The notes under the pieces are model-generated. The model made no database searches and was not told the origin of the DNA. It saw nothing but the letters and a program-made list of their open reading frames with translations. Shown here in pieces: positions 1 to 9,237 of a DNA stretch of 64,000 nt; the first letter of the stretch is position 1; the number at the start of each line of letters is the position of its first letter. The DNA is from Micrococcaceae bacterium Sec5.7 (lineage in GTDB: Bacteria > Actinomycetota > Actinomycetes > Actinomycetales > Micrococcaceae). Where the stretch lies: assembly GCA_039636785.1 (NCBI GenBank), contig CP144169.1:4154001-4218000 (forward strand), in the 5' to 3' direction. Made by a program: the position numbers and the translations under genes.

Positions 1-362
1 CGCCGCGGATAGCCCAGCCGCCCCCATGCCCGGACAGCTTCACCGGCGGGTTCCCCCGCGAGATCGGCCGGCGTGGGCCAGCGGCGGAGCCACTCCTCCC
101 ACACGGGCAAAACCCTGACCACGGGCGTCTGCTGGAGCATGACTTCACTCACCAACACGCCCCACGGCCTGCAGTCGGCCGCGCGCCACGGAAGTATCCT
201 GGCCGTTTCGGCAAACCACTCGTTAATTGAGCGGTGGAGGTTGGCTAGCTCTGGCCCGTGGGGACGAGTGCCCGGGGCTGTGGCAGGGGTATCGGCTTTA
301 GCTTTGATCCAAACACTGTAATGGATGCGGTGAGTGGTGCGCCCACCGGCGTGGTGGAGCAC
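1..362 (-). CDS. mutY: A/G-specific adenine glycosylase MutY, N-terminal part
   Basis: The minus strand from 362 to the left edge reads as the start of MutY, the base-excision enzyme that removes adenine mispaired with 8-oxoguanine. The diagnostic stretch is ILPWR, then SEVMLQQTPVV holding the catalytic Glu of the family, then FPT-like WPTPADLA and WGRLGYPR. The rest, including the HhH tail and iron-sulfur cluster, lies outside the window. No ATG exists in frame. GTG at 362 follows an in-frame stop at about 383 and is the only clear start, giving about 40 residues before the family homology, so the start is uncertain. Confidence 0.8.
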   Translation of the reverse strand, partial: MLHHAGGRTTHRIHYSVWIKAKADTPATAPGTRPHGPELANLHRSINEWFAETARILPWRAADCRPWGVLVSEVMLQQTPVVRVLPVWEEWLRRWPTPADLAGEPAGEAVRAWGRLGYPR

Positions 363-393
363 AAGAATCCTACCCGTTCTCTAGCCTAGGAGA

Positions 394-1119
394 ATGGGTA
401 GGCAAGGCAATTCAACATCAGGCGGGAACGGGGCTCCGGCCAAGAGAGCCCCGATCAAAAAGACACCAGTCAAGAAGACGACGACGGCATCCGGGCCCCG
501 GAGGAACCGGAAGCCGGGCACTGCCATCTTCCGCCGCCGTCGGCTGTTTGTCGGGGGATCTTTGCTGCTGGTTGTTGCCATGCTGCTGGGTGGTTTTGCC
601 GCGGCCGGCGCCTTCAAAGGCAAGTCCGAACAGGCATCCTCCACGCATGATGGCAGCCCCGCGCAGCCGTCAGGCGGCCAGCCCAGTTCCCCTCCTGCCA
701 CTGCACCCACCAGCGCCCCCGCCACGCCCACGTGCGATCAGAACCTGGTCACGGTCTCGGCAGCCACGGACAAGGTGGCCTACGGTGCGGACGAGAAGCC
801 GCTGCTCACGCTGAAAGTCGCCAACGGCGGCAAGGTGGCGTGCGAGGTGAACATCGGCACCTCCCAGATGGAGTTCCTGGTGAACAGCGGTTCAGACCGG
901 ATTTTCTCGTCGAAGGACTGCCAGGCCAAAAGCGCGGATCTGGTCAAAACCATCCAGCCCGGCAAAAGCGAGTCCGCGAACTTCCCCTGGCCGCGAAACC
1001 GCACCGTGGAGGGCTGCCAGTCAATCGCCGCCAAGCCGGGAGCGGGCGGCGCCTATTACGTTTTTACAGCCAAACTAGGCAGCAAGACCAGCCCCAAGGC
1101 CATATTCCAGCTCAGCTGA
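394..1119 (+). CDS. single-pass membrane protein of unknown function, extracytoplasmic domain
   Basis: This 241-residue protein has a basic Lys/Arg/Pro-rich cytoplasmic head (1-50), one hydrophobic span at about 51-73, a Pro/Ser/Ala-rich linker (about 78-110) and a C-terminal domain of about 125 residues outside the membrane. That domain contains several cysteines (TCDQN, VACEV, KDCQ, EGCQ) that could form disulfides, and it looks beta-rich. I do not recognise a named family. It lies between divergent mutY and convergent disA, and a 60-bp palindrome follows its stop codon. It might sense or bind something at the cell surface, but nothing in the sequence shows what. Confidence 0.75.
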   Translation: MGRQGNSTSGGNGAPAKRAPIKKTPVKKTTTASGPRRNRKPGTAIFRRRRLFVGGSLLLVVAMLLGGFAAAGAFKGKSEQASSTHDGSPAQPSGGQPSSPPATAPTSAPATPTCDQNLVTVSAATDKVAYGADEKPLLTLKVANGGKVACEVNIGTSQMEFLVNSGSDRIFSSKDCQAKSADLVKTIQPGKSESANFPWPRNRTVEGCQSIAAKPGAGGAYYVFTAKLGSKTSPKAIFQLS

Positions 1120-1131
1120 TCTTCGCCCTGC

Positions 1132-1191
1132 ATCGATTGCTCCGTATCCGCCGTTTTGGGGGCTCAAAAGGGCAGATACGGAGCAGTCGAT
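1132..1191. repeat. 60-bp palindromic element, copy A
   Basis: A near-perfect inverted repeat fills exactly 60 bases: ATCGATTGCTCCGTATC on the left is answered by GATACGGAGCAGTCGAT on the right, with inner arms around CGTTTT/AAAAGG. It lies between the convergent genes at 394-1119 and disA. Position 17518 carries a second copy of the same length with the same arm ends. It could fold as a stem-loop in either transcript and act as a two-way terminator, which is an inference. Confidence 0.8.
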
Positions 1192-1209
1192 TCGGATTCC
1201 AGGGGAGAT

Positions 1210-2286
1210 CTAGAGGAACCTGTCCAGGAGGCTGGCTTCAGCCATGCGGCTCAGTCCCTCGCGGACGGTCCGCGCTCGCTGATCGCCGATTCCGTCCACT
1301 GTCATAAGGTCATCAATCGTGGCCGCCATCAGGTACTGCAGCCCGCCGAAGTGGTCCACCAGGCGGTCAGCAACGGCCTTCGGGACTGCCTTGAGCCCGG
1401 AGAGCAGGCGGTAACCGCGTGGCTGGACCACTGCGTCGAGCGTTTCCACACCGCCGGCAAAGCCGATGATCCCGGCAATCTTGCCCAGATCGATCAGCTC
1501 GGTGGGTCCCAGATTCACCAGCGCACTGACGGCGCCGTCGATGTCCTCCGGGGAGGCGTCCGGGCCGGCGTAGTCGCGGATGATGACGTCGCTGCCGGGG
1601 CCGCGGCCCACGGTCAGCTCATCGAGCTGGAGTGAGAGCAGCCGGCCGTCTTCGCCGAGCTCCAGGACATACTGCGAGATTTCCTCAGAGATGCGCCTGA
1701 CCATTTCCTGGCGCTGCAAGGTTACGGCAACGTCCCGGACGGTCACCATGGCCTCGATCTCGAGCGCCGAAAGCGAGCTGGTCACCTGGTCCAGCCGCGA
1801 ACGGTACCGCTCGAGCGTGGCGAGAGCCTGGTTGGCGCGGGCAAGGACCTTCTCGGAACCTTCCAGTACGTGCCGGAGCCCGTTCACGTACAGGGCGATG
1901 ATCTGCATGGACTGGCTCACCGAAATAACAGGGACGCCGGTCTGGATGGCAACGCGTTCGGCCGTGCGGTGCCGCGTGCCTGATTCCTGCGTTTCGATGC
2001 TGGAGTCCGGCACCAGCTGGACGGCGGCGCGCAGGATGTTTCCGGCGTCCTTGTCGCAGATGATGGCGCCGTCCATTTTGGCCAGTTCGCGGAGGCGCGT
2101 GGGTGAAAAGTCGATGCCGATATCGAACCCGCCGGAGCAGATGGATTCAATGGTCCTGTCCGAACCAAGCACGATCAGCGCGCCGGTGCGTCCACGGAGA
2201 ATGCGTTCCAGCCCATCCCTCAGGGGCGTGCCTGGAGCCACCCTTCCCAGAGTCGCCTTCAGCGATTCTTCAGGGCTCCGAGCCAT
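1210..2286 (-). CDS. disA: DNA integrity scanning protein DisA, diadenylate cyclase
   Basis: DisA makes c-di-AMP from two ATP and, in Bacillus, scans DNA for branched lesions. The N-terminal DAC domain has both nucleotide motifs, DGA at residues 72-74 and GTRHRT at 103-108. A helical linker follows, and a helix-hairpin-helix DNA-binding domain ends the protein (MTVDGIGDQRARTVREGL). The 358-residue length fits the family. The ATG at 2286 is chosen over an upstream in-frame codon at 2358 because the family starts MARSPEESL and GAAGGGA sits just upstream. It is divergent from prfC. Confidence 0.95.
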   Translation of the reverse strand: MARSPEESLKATLGRVAPGTPLRDGLERILRGRTGALIVLGSDRTIESICSGGFDIGIDFSPTRLRELAKMDGAIICDKDAGNILRAAVQLVPDSSIETQESGTRHRTAERVAIQTGVPVISVSQSMQIIALYVNGLRHVLEGSEKVLARANQALATLERYRSRLDQVTSSLSALEIEAMVTVRDVAVTLQRQEMVRRISEEISQYVLELGEDGRLLSLQLDELTVGRGPGSDVIIRDYAGPDASPEDIDGAVSALVNLGPTELIDLGKIAGIIGFAGGVETLDAVVQPRGYRLLSGLKAVPKAVADRLVDHFGGLQYLMAATIDDLMTVDGIGDQRARTVREGLSRMAEASLLDRFL

Positions 2287-2636
2287 AAATGTTCCCTTCA
2301 AAGGTGCAGGCTGCAGCCCGCAGGTATGCCGGTTTCCACAGTCCGCCGGCAGGATCAAAAGTACTCAGTTTCCCGCAAGCACCATAGTAGAGGTAAAACG
2401 GAGCATTAACCGCACGGACAAGCCTTAAAGTGCCCCGTCGGGCGCTGTGCGGGACCCCCCCCCGGAGTGCGTCCGACGGCGGCTGGCGGGAGGGCATTTT
2501 TTGCCCGGCCTCCGCGGAGCTGCCGGCCCTGCGATAAACTTGAGATTCTGACAGCCGCGCCCGCGCCGACCGTTCGGCACCAGCCCGGCACCGCCCCAAC
2601 ACCCGGATCACCCCGGATCGCAGCGAAAGTAGCACC
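2287..2636. promoter_or_regulatory. divergent intergenic region disA / prfC
   Basis: These 350 bases separate two divergent genes and must hold both promoters. They contain a C9 run (about 2456-2464), a short GGGC-ATTTTTT-GCCC stem-loop near 2490-2505 and AT-richer patches near 2385-2410 and 2532-2548. I cannot place a convincing -35/-10 pair for either gene, and I see no open reading frame with coding character. Confidence 0.4.
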
Positions 2637-4250
2637 GTGTCTCAAGAAGTCCAGAGCCCCGCCCGAGTCCATGAGATTCACAAACAGGCGGCCCGGCGGC
2701 GGACATTCGCTGTTATCTCGCACCCTGACGCCGGCAAGTCCACCCTCACCGAGGCGCTGGCACTGCATGCGAAGGTGATCGGAACCGCCGGTGCTTCCAG
2801 CGGCAAGGCCAACCGCAAGGAAACGATCTCGGACTGGATGCAGATGGAAAAGGACCGCGGCATCTCCATCAGCTCGGCCGCCCTGCAGTTCTCCTACCGC
2901 GACACCGTGATCAACCTGTTGGATACGCCGGGCCACGCCGACTTCTCCGAGGACACCTACCGCGTGCTTGCCGCCGTCGACTGTGCAGTGATGCTGGTGG
3001 ACGCGGCCAAGGGCCTGGAAACCCAGACCATGAAGCTCTTTGAGGTCTGCAAACAGCGCAACCTTCCCATCATCACCGTGATCAACAAGTGGGACCGGCC
3101 CGGCCTGGACGCGCTGGCGCTGATGGATGAGATCACCGAGCGCACCGGCCTGCTGCCCATGCCGCTGACCTGGGCGGTGGGTATTTCCGGCGACTTCCGC
3201 GGTGTGTGGGATCTGCGCAATGACCGTTTTGCCCAGTTCCAGCGCAACAACTCGGGCGCCAACATCGCCCTGACGCAGTATTTCACCCCTGAGGAAGCCG
3301 CCGTTGGGCAGGGCGAGAACTGGACCAACGCCGTGGACGAAGCCGGTCTGGTGATCGAATCCAACCTTGAGTTCGACGTCGAGAGCTTCCACGCCGGCAA
3401 GGCCACCCCCATCCTCTTCAGCTCCGCGGCCCTCAACTTCGGCGTGAAGGAAATCCTGGACGCACTGGTGGACTTCGCGCCGCCGGCGGCGCCCCGCCCC
3501 GACGTCGACGGTTCACCGCGCGCAGTGGCCTCCCCGTTTGCCGGGTTCGTCTTCAAGGTCCAGGCCGGTATGAACAAGGCCCACCGAGACCACGTTGCGT
3601 TCATCCGTGTCTGCTCGGGCGTCTTTGAGCGCGGCATGGTGGTCACACAGACCCGGACCGGGAAGTCGTTCGCCACCAAGTACGCGCAACAGGTGTTCGG
3701 CCGCGAACGGGAGGTCATTGACGAGGCCTACCCGGGCGACGTTGTTGGCCTGGTGAACGCGTCCTCCCTTCGGGTGGGTGACAGCCTGTTCATCGAGGAG
3801 CCGGTGGAGTTCCCGGCCATCCCGCTCTTCGCGCCGGAGCACTTCCAGGTGGCCAGATCCAAGGACCCCAGCCGCTTCAAACAGTTCCGCCGCGGGATCG
3901 AACAGCTGGAGCACGAGGGCGTCATCCAGGTGCTGCGCTCCGACGTCCGCGGCGATCAGGCACCGGTGCTTGCCGCCGTCGGCCCCATGCAGTTTGAAGT
4001 GGTGGAGGACCGCATGGCGCACGATTTCGGCGCCCCCATGCGGCTGGAACGCCTCCCGTATTCAATCGCGAGGATCTCGACGGCGGAGGCCATGCCTGCG
4101 CTGGCCAACGTGCCCGGCGCTGAGGTGCTGCTGCGGTCCGACGGCGAATACCTGGCTCTGTTCAACGACGTGTGGGCACTGCGGCGGATCGAAAAGAACC
4201 ACCCGGACCTCACGCTGGTGCCGATCGGGACGCACAACCCCGCGAAATAG
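2637..4250 (+). CDS. prfC: peptide chain release factor 3 (RF3)
   Basis: RF3 is the translational GTPase that recycles RF1 and RF2 from the ribosome after termination. The G domain shows G1 SHPDAGKST (residues about 28-36), the switch region MQMEKDRGISISS, G3 DTPGH and G4 NKWD. EF-G-like domains 2 and 3 follow, including the signature region AVGPMQFEVVEDRM near the C-terminus. At 537 residues it matches the family. The start is GTG at 2637, preceded by a weak GAAAG purine patch. It converges on the APH-like gene with only a 12-bp gap. Confidence 0.95.
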   Translation: MSQEVQSPARVHEIHKQAARRRTFAVISHPDAGKSTLTEALALHAKVIGTAGASSGKANRKETISDWMQMEKDRGISISSAALQFSYRDTVINLLDTPGHADFSEDTYRVLAAVDCAVMLVDAAKGLETQTMKLFEVCKQRNLPIITVINKWDRPGLDALALMDEITERTGLLPMPLTWAVGISGDFRGVWDLRNDRFAQFQRNNSGANIALTQYFTPEEAAVGQGENWTNAVDEAGLVIESNLEFDVESFHAGKATPILFSSAALNFGVKEILDALVDFAPPAAPRPDVDGSPRAVASPFAGFVFKVQAGMNKAHRDHVAFIRVCSGVFERGMVVTQTRTGKSFATKYAQQVFGREREVIDEAYPGDVVGLVNASSLRVGDSLFIEEPVEFPAIPLFAPEHFQVARSKDPSRFKQFRRGIEQLEHEGVIQVLRSDVRGDQAPVLAAVGPMQFEVVEDRMAHDFGAPMRLERLPYSIARISTAEAMPALANVPGAEVLLRSDGEYLALFNDVWALRRIEKNHPDLTLVPIGTHNPAK

Positions 4251-4262
4251 CGGCCGCTTGGA

Positions 4263-5192
4263 TCAGGTTGATTGCCGGTAATCAGCCAGCACTTCATCCA
4301 CAACGCGTGCTGCCTTCGCTGCTTCATCGGGGTTGGAATCGCGGTGCTCGACTATGGTGATCAGGCCTTTCCAGAGTGCCCAGCCACGGCCGCGGGACCA
4401 CGTTGCGGCGTCGCCCGGGAATGAAGCACGGAACGCCTCCCGGCTCGCACCCGACAGGAAAGTCCAGGCGATGGTCACATCACACGCGGGATCACCGACG
4501 CCCGAAGTTCCGAAATCGATCACGGCACTGAGGCGGCCATCCCGGACCAGCAGGTTTGAAGCACTGACGTCCCCATGGAACCAGACCGGCGAACCGTGCC
4601 ATTTTGCGGCGTTGGCTGCTTCCCACGCCGCTGTGGCCGTCCCGGAATCAATCTGATCGCCCAAGGCGGCAATGGCCGTGCGGGTTTCGGAGTCGTAGGT
4701 CTCCAGCGGCCCGCCGCGGAAGAAGTTGTGCCGCCCGGGCATCGGCCCGCCGGTGGGGTCGACCTGCTGCAGGGCAGCCAGGAAGACGGCCAGGGCCGCC
4801 GCGAATTCCGTCAGATCACCGATTGTTGCGGTGCTGGCGATTTCCCCTTCCAGCCAACGGTAGACGGACCAGTTCCAGGGATAGCCCTGGCCGGGAGCGC
4901 CCTTGGCCAGAGGGCCGGGAACAGGAAGCGGCAAGCCCGGGCCGAGTACCGGAAGCCACCGGTGTTCCTTCTCCACCTGGACGGAGTAGGCCGCTTCGCT
5001 GGGCAGCCGCACCGACTTGTCCGCGCCGAGCCGGAAGGTTCTGTTGTCCCAGCCGCCGAACTCGACCGGCGAGATGGGCAGGTCTGCCCAGCAGGGAAAC
5101 TGGGAAGCGACCAGCCGGCGCACAAGATGCGCGTCCAGGTCCACGTCCAGGTCCACGCTCCGTGCGGCGTCGTCATCGGGATTCGGGCTCAT
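4263..5192 (-). CDS. aminoglycoside phosphotransferase (APH) family kinase
   Basis: This 309-residue protein has the APH/choline-kinase fold. The catalytic loop reads WFHGDVSASNLLV, with the HGD motif and the Asn metal ligand, and the metal-binding loop reads VIDFGTSGVGDPACD, equivalent to DFG. An N-terminal lobe with a nucleotide-binding beta sheet precedes them. Many chromosomal actinobacterial members phosphorylate unknown small molecules rather than antibiotics, so resistance should not be assumed. It lies 6 bp downstream of radA on the same strand, so the two are probably co-transcribed. Confidence 0.88.
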   Translation of the reverse strand: MSPNPDDDAARSVDLDVDLDAHLVRRLVASQFPCWADLPISPVEFGGWDNRTFRLGADKSVRLPSEAAYSVQVEKEHRWLPVLGPGLPLPVPGPLAKGAPGQGYPWNWSVYRWLEGEIASTATIGDLTEFAAALAVFLAALQQVDPTGGPMPGRHNFFRGGPLETYDSETRTAIAALGDQIDSGTATAAWEAANAAKWHGSPVWFHGDVSASNLLVRDGRLSAVIDFGTSGVGDPACDVTIAWTFLSGASREAFRASFPGDAATWSRGRGWALWKGLITIVEHRDSNPDEAAKAARVVDEVLADYRQST

Positions 5193-5198
5193 ATGTTC

Positions 5199-6572
5199 CT
5201 ACCCGATCAGCAGGCTGAGCGCCTCGGTCAGATGCTCCACTTCCCGCACTGAGAAACCGGCCGGGACCGGCCCCGGCCCGTTGTGACTGGCCGGCACCAC
5301 GGCGTGCGTGAAGCCCAGGCGGTGGGCCTCCTGGATGCGCTGGTTGATGCCTGGCACCGGACGGACCTCTCCGGCCAGGCCCACTTCGCCGAACGCGATG
5401 AGCCTGATAGGCAGGGGTTTTTTTGCCTTCGCCGACGCCACGGCCAGGGCAACGGCCAGGTCCGTGGCGGGCTCGCTGAGCTTCACCCCGCCCACCGTGG
5501 CTACATAGGAATCGTCTTTTTGCAGCTGGCAACCGGCGCGCTGCTGCAGCACGGCCAGCAACATGGAAACGCGGGAACTGTCCAGCCCGCTGGTGGCCCG
5601 GCGCGGCTGCGAGTTGGAGGTTTCAGCGAGCAGGGACTGCACTTCGGCCAGCAGCGGGCGCCGGCCCTCCATGGTCACGGTGATGCACGTGCCGGACACT
5701 GGGTCCTTGGTGCGGCTGACAAAGAGCCCGCTGGGGTCCGAAAGCCCCACAATGCCGTCCTCGTTGAGGTCAAAACACCCCACATCGTCGGTGGGGCCAT
5801 ACCGGTTCTTCACGGCGCGCAGCAGGCGCAGCCGTGAATGGCGTTCGCCTTCAAACTGGCACACCACATCCACGAGGTGCTCCAGCAGCCGCGGCCCCGC
5901 AATGGATCCGTCCTTGGTCACGTGCCCCACCAGGAGCGTGGTCATGTTGCGCCGCTTGGCAGCGGCAATGATGGAGGCGGCCACTTCGCGGACCTGCGAC
6001 ACGCCGCCTGCGCTGCCGTCCACGTCCGCGCTGCTCAGGGTCTGGACCGAGTCCACAATCAGCAGCCGCGGTTCGATCTTTTCCACCTGCCCCAGCGCTT
6101 GGCCGAGATCGGTTTCCGCGGACAGATACAAGGAATCCGCGACGGCGTCAATCCGTTCCGCCCGGAGCTTGACCTGCGCTGCGGATTCCTCGCCGGTGAC
6201 GTAGAGGACATCCTGTGCGGTGCGCGCAAACTTGGCGGCGACATCCAGCAGCAGCGTGGACTTGCCCACCCCGGGCTCGCCGGCCAGCAGGATCACGGCC
6301 CCGGGAACCAGTCCGCCTCCCAGCACCCGGTCCAGCTCGTCCACGCCGGTAGGCAGAAAAGCCGCCGTTGTGGCATCCACCTCAGCGATCCGGCGAGCCG
6401 GCTCGAAAACCGTAGTTGCCGCCGTCGTGCGGGCAACAGCGGTGCCGGTTTCCTCAACGGTGCCCCACGCCTGGCATTCACCGCAGCGGCCCACCCACTT
6501 AACAGCGGTCCAGCCGCATTCGGCGCATTTGTAGGCCGGCGCCTTGGAAGCCCGGGAAGTCTTTGTTGCCAT
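5199..6572 (-). CDS. radA: DNA repair protein RadA
   Basis: RadA (Sms) is a RecA-like branch-migration ATPase in recombinational repair. The N-terminal C4 zinc finger is CAECG...CGEC (cysteines near 16, 19, 30 and 33). Walker A is GEPGVGKST, the RadA-specific motif is KNRYG, and the C-terminal Lon-like domain contains DLAVALAVASA. ATG at 6572 gives 457 residues and the usual MATK start. A TTG 30 bases upstream keeps the frame open but has no support. A short GGAGG sits very close to the ATG. Confidence 0.95.
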   Translation of the reverse strand: MATKTSRASKAPAYKCAECGWTAVKWVGRCGECQAWGTVEETGTAVARTTAATTVFEPARRIAEVDATTAAFLPTGVDELDRVLGGGLVPGAVILLAGEPGVGKSTLLLDVAAKFARTAQDVLYVTGEESAAQVKLRAERIDAVADSLYLSAETDLGQALGQVEKIEPRLLIVDSVQTLSSADVDGSAGGVSQVREVAASIIAAAKRRNMTTLLVGHVTKDGSIAGPRLLEHLVDVVCQFEGERHSRLRLLRAVKNRYGPTDDVGCFDLNEDGIVGLSDPSGLFVSRTKDPVSGTCITVTMEGRRPLLAEVQSLLAETSNSQPRRATSGLDSSRVSMLLAVLQQRAGCQLQKDDSYVATVGGVKLSEPATDLAVALAVASAKAKKPLPIRLIAFGEVGLAGEVRPVPGINQRIQEAHRLGFTHAVVPASHNGPGPVPAGFSVREVEHLTEALSLLIG

Positions 6573-6677
6573 GGCCTCCACACTAGCCGGGGCGTCCGAC
6601 AATCAGCCGCCGTGCGCCCGGATCGGACACACAGGACGTACAAAGCCGCTGAAGAGCCGGAAGCACAGACAGGGCAG

Positions 6678-7802
6678 CTAAAGCGCCGGCATGATGTCGC
6701 GTGCTTCCCGCGAGTCCATCCCGGTGGCCTCGAGGAGGTCAACCATAAGCGGACGGAACAGCATCACCACGGTCTCTCCCTCCAGCCGCTGCACTTCCAG
6801 GAGTTTCGGATGCAGCCGCAATGCGATTTCGCTCAGCTGCTGCCTGGCCGTGCGGATGTGGGCGCGGCGCACGCCGTCGTGCACTTCGGCAAGCCCAAGC
6901 GAGAGCTCGTCGATGGCGTCGGCGGTCTCCTCCAAGACCTCGGCGATGTTCTCTGTCGCCTCGTCAGACAGCGCCGCATGGTTGATGGCACTGGTCAGCC
7001 GGCGTGCAAAAACGCGGCTGTTGCGCAATGCCAGATCAATGAAATCAAGGGATTCTTCCAGCCGGCCCAGCTCGTCCCGGTGCCGGCGGTAGGCAGGCGC
7101 CAGGGTGGCCACCTCGCCCGACGCCCGCAAGGTCTGGCGCATGGCGTCCACAAGCGGCTGGCAGTTCCGGCCGCGGACCAGCGCATGCCAGGCCTGGGTG
7201 GAATCACTGTTGGCCATTGCAGAGGCACACTCCCGCAGGACTTCCGCCAGTTCATGCAGCAGCTTCTTGACGTCCTTGCGCGGCTCCCGGCGGGGATCCT
7301 TGGGGACCAGGATGGTGACCAGCAGCGCAAACAGCCCACCCACCACGGCATCCAGACTGCGCGTGAACGGACCGCCGGCCGGTGCCGGGAGCAGCACCAC
7401 CAGCAGCGACTGCAGCCCCAGCTGGGTGGTGAAGATGGTGCCGCTGTCCAGGAAGCGGGCCAGCAGAATGGAGAAAAGAAGTACGACGGCGGCCTGCCAG
7501 ATCCCGGCGCCCAGCCAGTGCAGCAGTAGATCACCCACCACAATGCCGATGGTGCAGCCCAGGCCGACCTCCACCACGCGGCGGAGGCGCGGATCGCGGG
7601 AGAAGCCTAGGGCAATAAGGGAGGACGTTGCCGCGAACAGCGGGCCTGAGTGCCCCAGCACGTATTCCGCGAAGGCGTAGGCGCCCACGGCACACACGGT
7701 CATCTGGATGGCGGGCATGAGCGAATTGCGGCTACGGACCATCCCCGTGCGGATCCGGCCGCGCAGGAATCGTCTGCTTGCGGATAATCCAGTTGCGGCC
7801 AT
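6678..7802 (-). CDS. FUSC / aromatic acid exporter-type membrane protein
   Basis: The 374-residue protein has an N-terminal bundle of about five or six hydrophobic helices (about residues 30-160), interrupted by the short basic loop FSRDPRLRRVVEVGLG typical of the FUSC/ArAE superfamily. A long helical cytoplasmic domain rich in Glu, Arg and Leu follows. Family members such as AaeB export aromatic acids or other weak acids, but the substrate here is unknown. It begins 4 bp after the stop of the ROK regulator on the same strand, so the two probably share a transcript. Confidence 0.8.
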   Translation of the reverse strand: MAATGLSASRRFLRGRIRTGMVRSRNSLMPAIQMTVCAVGAYAFAEYVLGHSGPLFAATSSLIALGFSRDPRLRRVVEVGLGCTIGIVVGDLLLHWLGAGIWQAAVVLLFSILLARFLDSGTIFTTQLGLQSLLVVLLPAPAGGPFTRSLDAVVGGLFALLVTILVPKDPRREPRKDVKKLLHELAEVLRECASAMANSDSTQAWHALVRGRNCQPLVDAMRQTLRASGEVATLAPAYRRHRDELGRLEESLDFIDLALRNSRVFARRLTSAINHAALSDEATENIAEVLEETADAIDELSLGLAEVHDGVRRAHIRTARQQLSEIALRLHPKLLEVQRLEGETVVMLFRPLMVDLLEATGMDSREARDIMPAL

Positions 7803-7806
7803 GACC

Positions 7807-9012
7807 TCAGTCTATTTGCTGGACCGTACGGGCCAGTTTTTCGATCCTGGCCGGTGCAAGGAGTTCTTCCAGGATCAGATAGGTTGCCCCGATGACGCCG
7901 GCGTCAGCGGGGTGGTTGCTGGTCCGGACCGTGAGGACGTCGGCAACCAGGGGTAGGCATTTCCGGAAAAGTTCGGCACGCAGCGCTGCCACCAAAGGTG
8001 CCGACGCTGACATTGCGCCCCCCAGCACAACTTCCTGAGGGCTGAAGAAATTGACGATGGAAGAAAGGACGGAACCGATGTGGGTGCCGGCCTCACGTAG
8101 CGCTTCCACTGCCTGGACTTCACCGTTTCGTCCGAGTTCCACTACATCGGCTGTCCCCGCGACCTTGAAGCCCTTGCTGGCGAGGCGGGCAACCAGGGCA
8201 CCACCGCTTGCTACCGACTCAAGGCAATTTTCTTCCGGGCAGCTGCAGCTGATGGCCGACGTTCCGGCCACTGAAATGTGGCTGATTTCGCCGGCCGCGC
8301 CGGCGGCGCCCCTGTGGAGGTGTCCTGCGCTGATGATCCCGCAGCCGATGCGTGTCCCGAGCTTGACGGCCAGCAGATGGTCCGGCCGGTTGTCCGTTGC
8401 CGCGCACTCAGCCAGCGCAACCAGGTTCGCGTCGTTTTCGATCAGAACCGGCAGCCCGGTATGGACCCGGAACAGTCTGGGCAGGTCCGCCTTGTGCCAG
8501 CTGGGCAGAAACGTCGGCAGGATGACCTTGGACGTCGGGTGCTCAATCGGCGCCGGGAGGCCTATGGCGATGCCGCGCATATCTTCCTCGGTTTTTCCAG
8601 CACGGTCGAGCACCCTCTGGAATCGGGCCCAGAGACATTCCACGGTTACTGCGGGTCCGTCCTCGGTGTTCAGGGCCTCTTCCTCAACTGCCAGTAGCCG
8701 TCCCGTCATGTCCGAGATGGCAATCCTTGCATGGTGAACCCCCACATCGGCCGCGGCCACCACGCCGGAACCGGCAGTAACCCTCAAGTGCCGGGCTCGC
8801 CGGCCACCGTTGGATCTTTCGTTGCCCCTTTCCATGACGAGACCCATTTCGCCGAGCAGATCGACTCTGAGGGAGACCGTGGAGGGTGCCAGGCCGGTGA
8901 GCCGGGCAATCGAAGACCGGGACGTGGCTACACCCTGTCTGATGAGCCGGAAAATATCGCCCACAGAGCCCGGGGCGTAGTCCGCCCCGGCGTAACGCTT
9001 AAATGTCTCCAT
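7807..9012 (-). CDS. ROK family transcriptional regulator
   Basis: An N-terminal winged helix (about residues 18-75, with TSRSSIARLTGLAPSTVSLRV as recognition region) is fused to a ROK sugar-binding domain with the DVGVHHARI phosphate-loop-like segment and a Cys-rich zinc motif (CSCPEENCLES). NagC, XylR and Rok7B7 have this design and bind sugars or phosphosugars. The gene is divergent from ngcEFG, so it is probably the N-acetylglucosamine/chitobiose-responsive regulator of that transporter. The 401-residue length is normal. Confidence 0.88.
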   Translation of the reverse strand: METFKRYAGADYAPGSVGDIFRLIRQGVATSRSSIARLTGLAPSTVSLRVDLLGEMGLVMERGNERSNGGRRARHLRVTAGSGVVAAADVGVHHARIAISDMTGRLLAVEEEALNTEDGPAVTVECLWARFQRVLDRAGKTEEDMRGIAIGLPAPIEHPTSKVILPTFLPSWHKADLPRLFRVHTGLPVLIENDANLVALAECAATDNRPDHLLAVKLGTRIGCGIISAGHLHRGAAGAAGEISHISVAGTSAISCSCPEENCLESVASGGALVARLASKGFKVAGTADVVELGRNGEVQAVEALREAGTHIGSVLSSIVNFFSPQEVVLGGAMSASAPLVAALRAELFRKCLPLVADVLTVRTSNHPADAGVIGATYLILEELLAPARIEKLARTVQQID

Positions 9013-9065
9013 GGACAGATACTAGCCAATATTGCACTACTTATCTCGATTCATGGGGTAGTTTC

Positions 9066-9078
9066 TTCGAAAGTCGAA
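9066..9078. promoter_or_regulatory. candidate ROK operator, palindrome TTCGA-AAG-TCGAA
   Basis: A perfect 5-bp dyad with a 3-bp spacer lies in the 225-bp divergent region between the ROK gene and ngcE, close to the ROK start. The position suits a repressor site controlling both directions. Only one copy is seen, so the assignment rests on symmetry and place alone. Confidence 0.3.
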
Positions 9079-9237
9079 TGATAGGATTCCAGAACAGAAG
9101 TAAATGTGGCGTCGGTCACTCAAGGGCGGCGATGCCCGTGCCCGACCAGGTGAACGACTGGCAGTTGCATTGAGAATCGCCAGGTGTGCGCCGAGAAACT
9201 AAAAAATGGCCGTTGGCGGTCACTGGAAGGTATTGAG

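Noticed and set aside
1132-1191. Plain intrinsic terminator unique to this gene pair
   Set aside because: A second copy of identical length at 17518 shows a repeated element. Terminator function remains possible but is not the whole description.
2406-3392. 328-codon minus-strand frame across the prfC start
   Set aside because: Overlaps the GTPase domain of prfC and has no domain pattern. It arises from codon bias.
4263-5192. Aminoglycoside resistance gene
   Set aside because: The APH fold is clear, but chromosomal actinobacterial members beside radA are generally of unknown substrate. Nothing here shows resistance.
5838-7529. 563-codon open frame on the plus strand across radA and the FUSC gene
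   Set aside because: It is a high-GC antisense shadow. The minus-strand genes carry family motifs over the same bases and this frame shows none.
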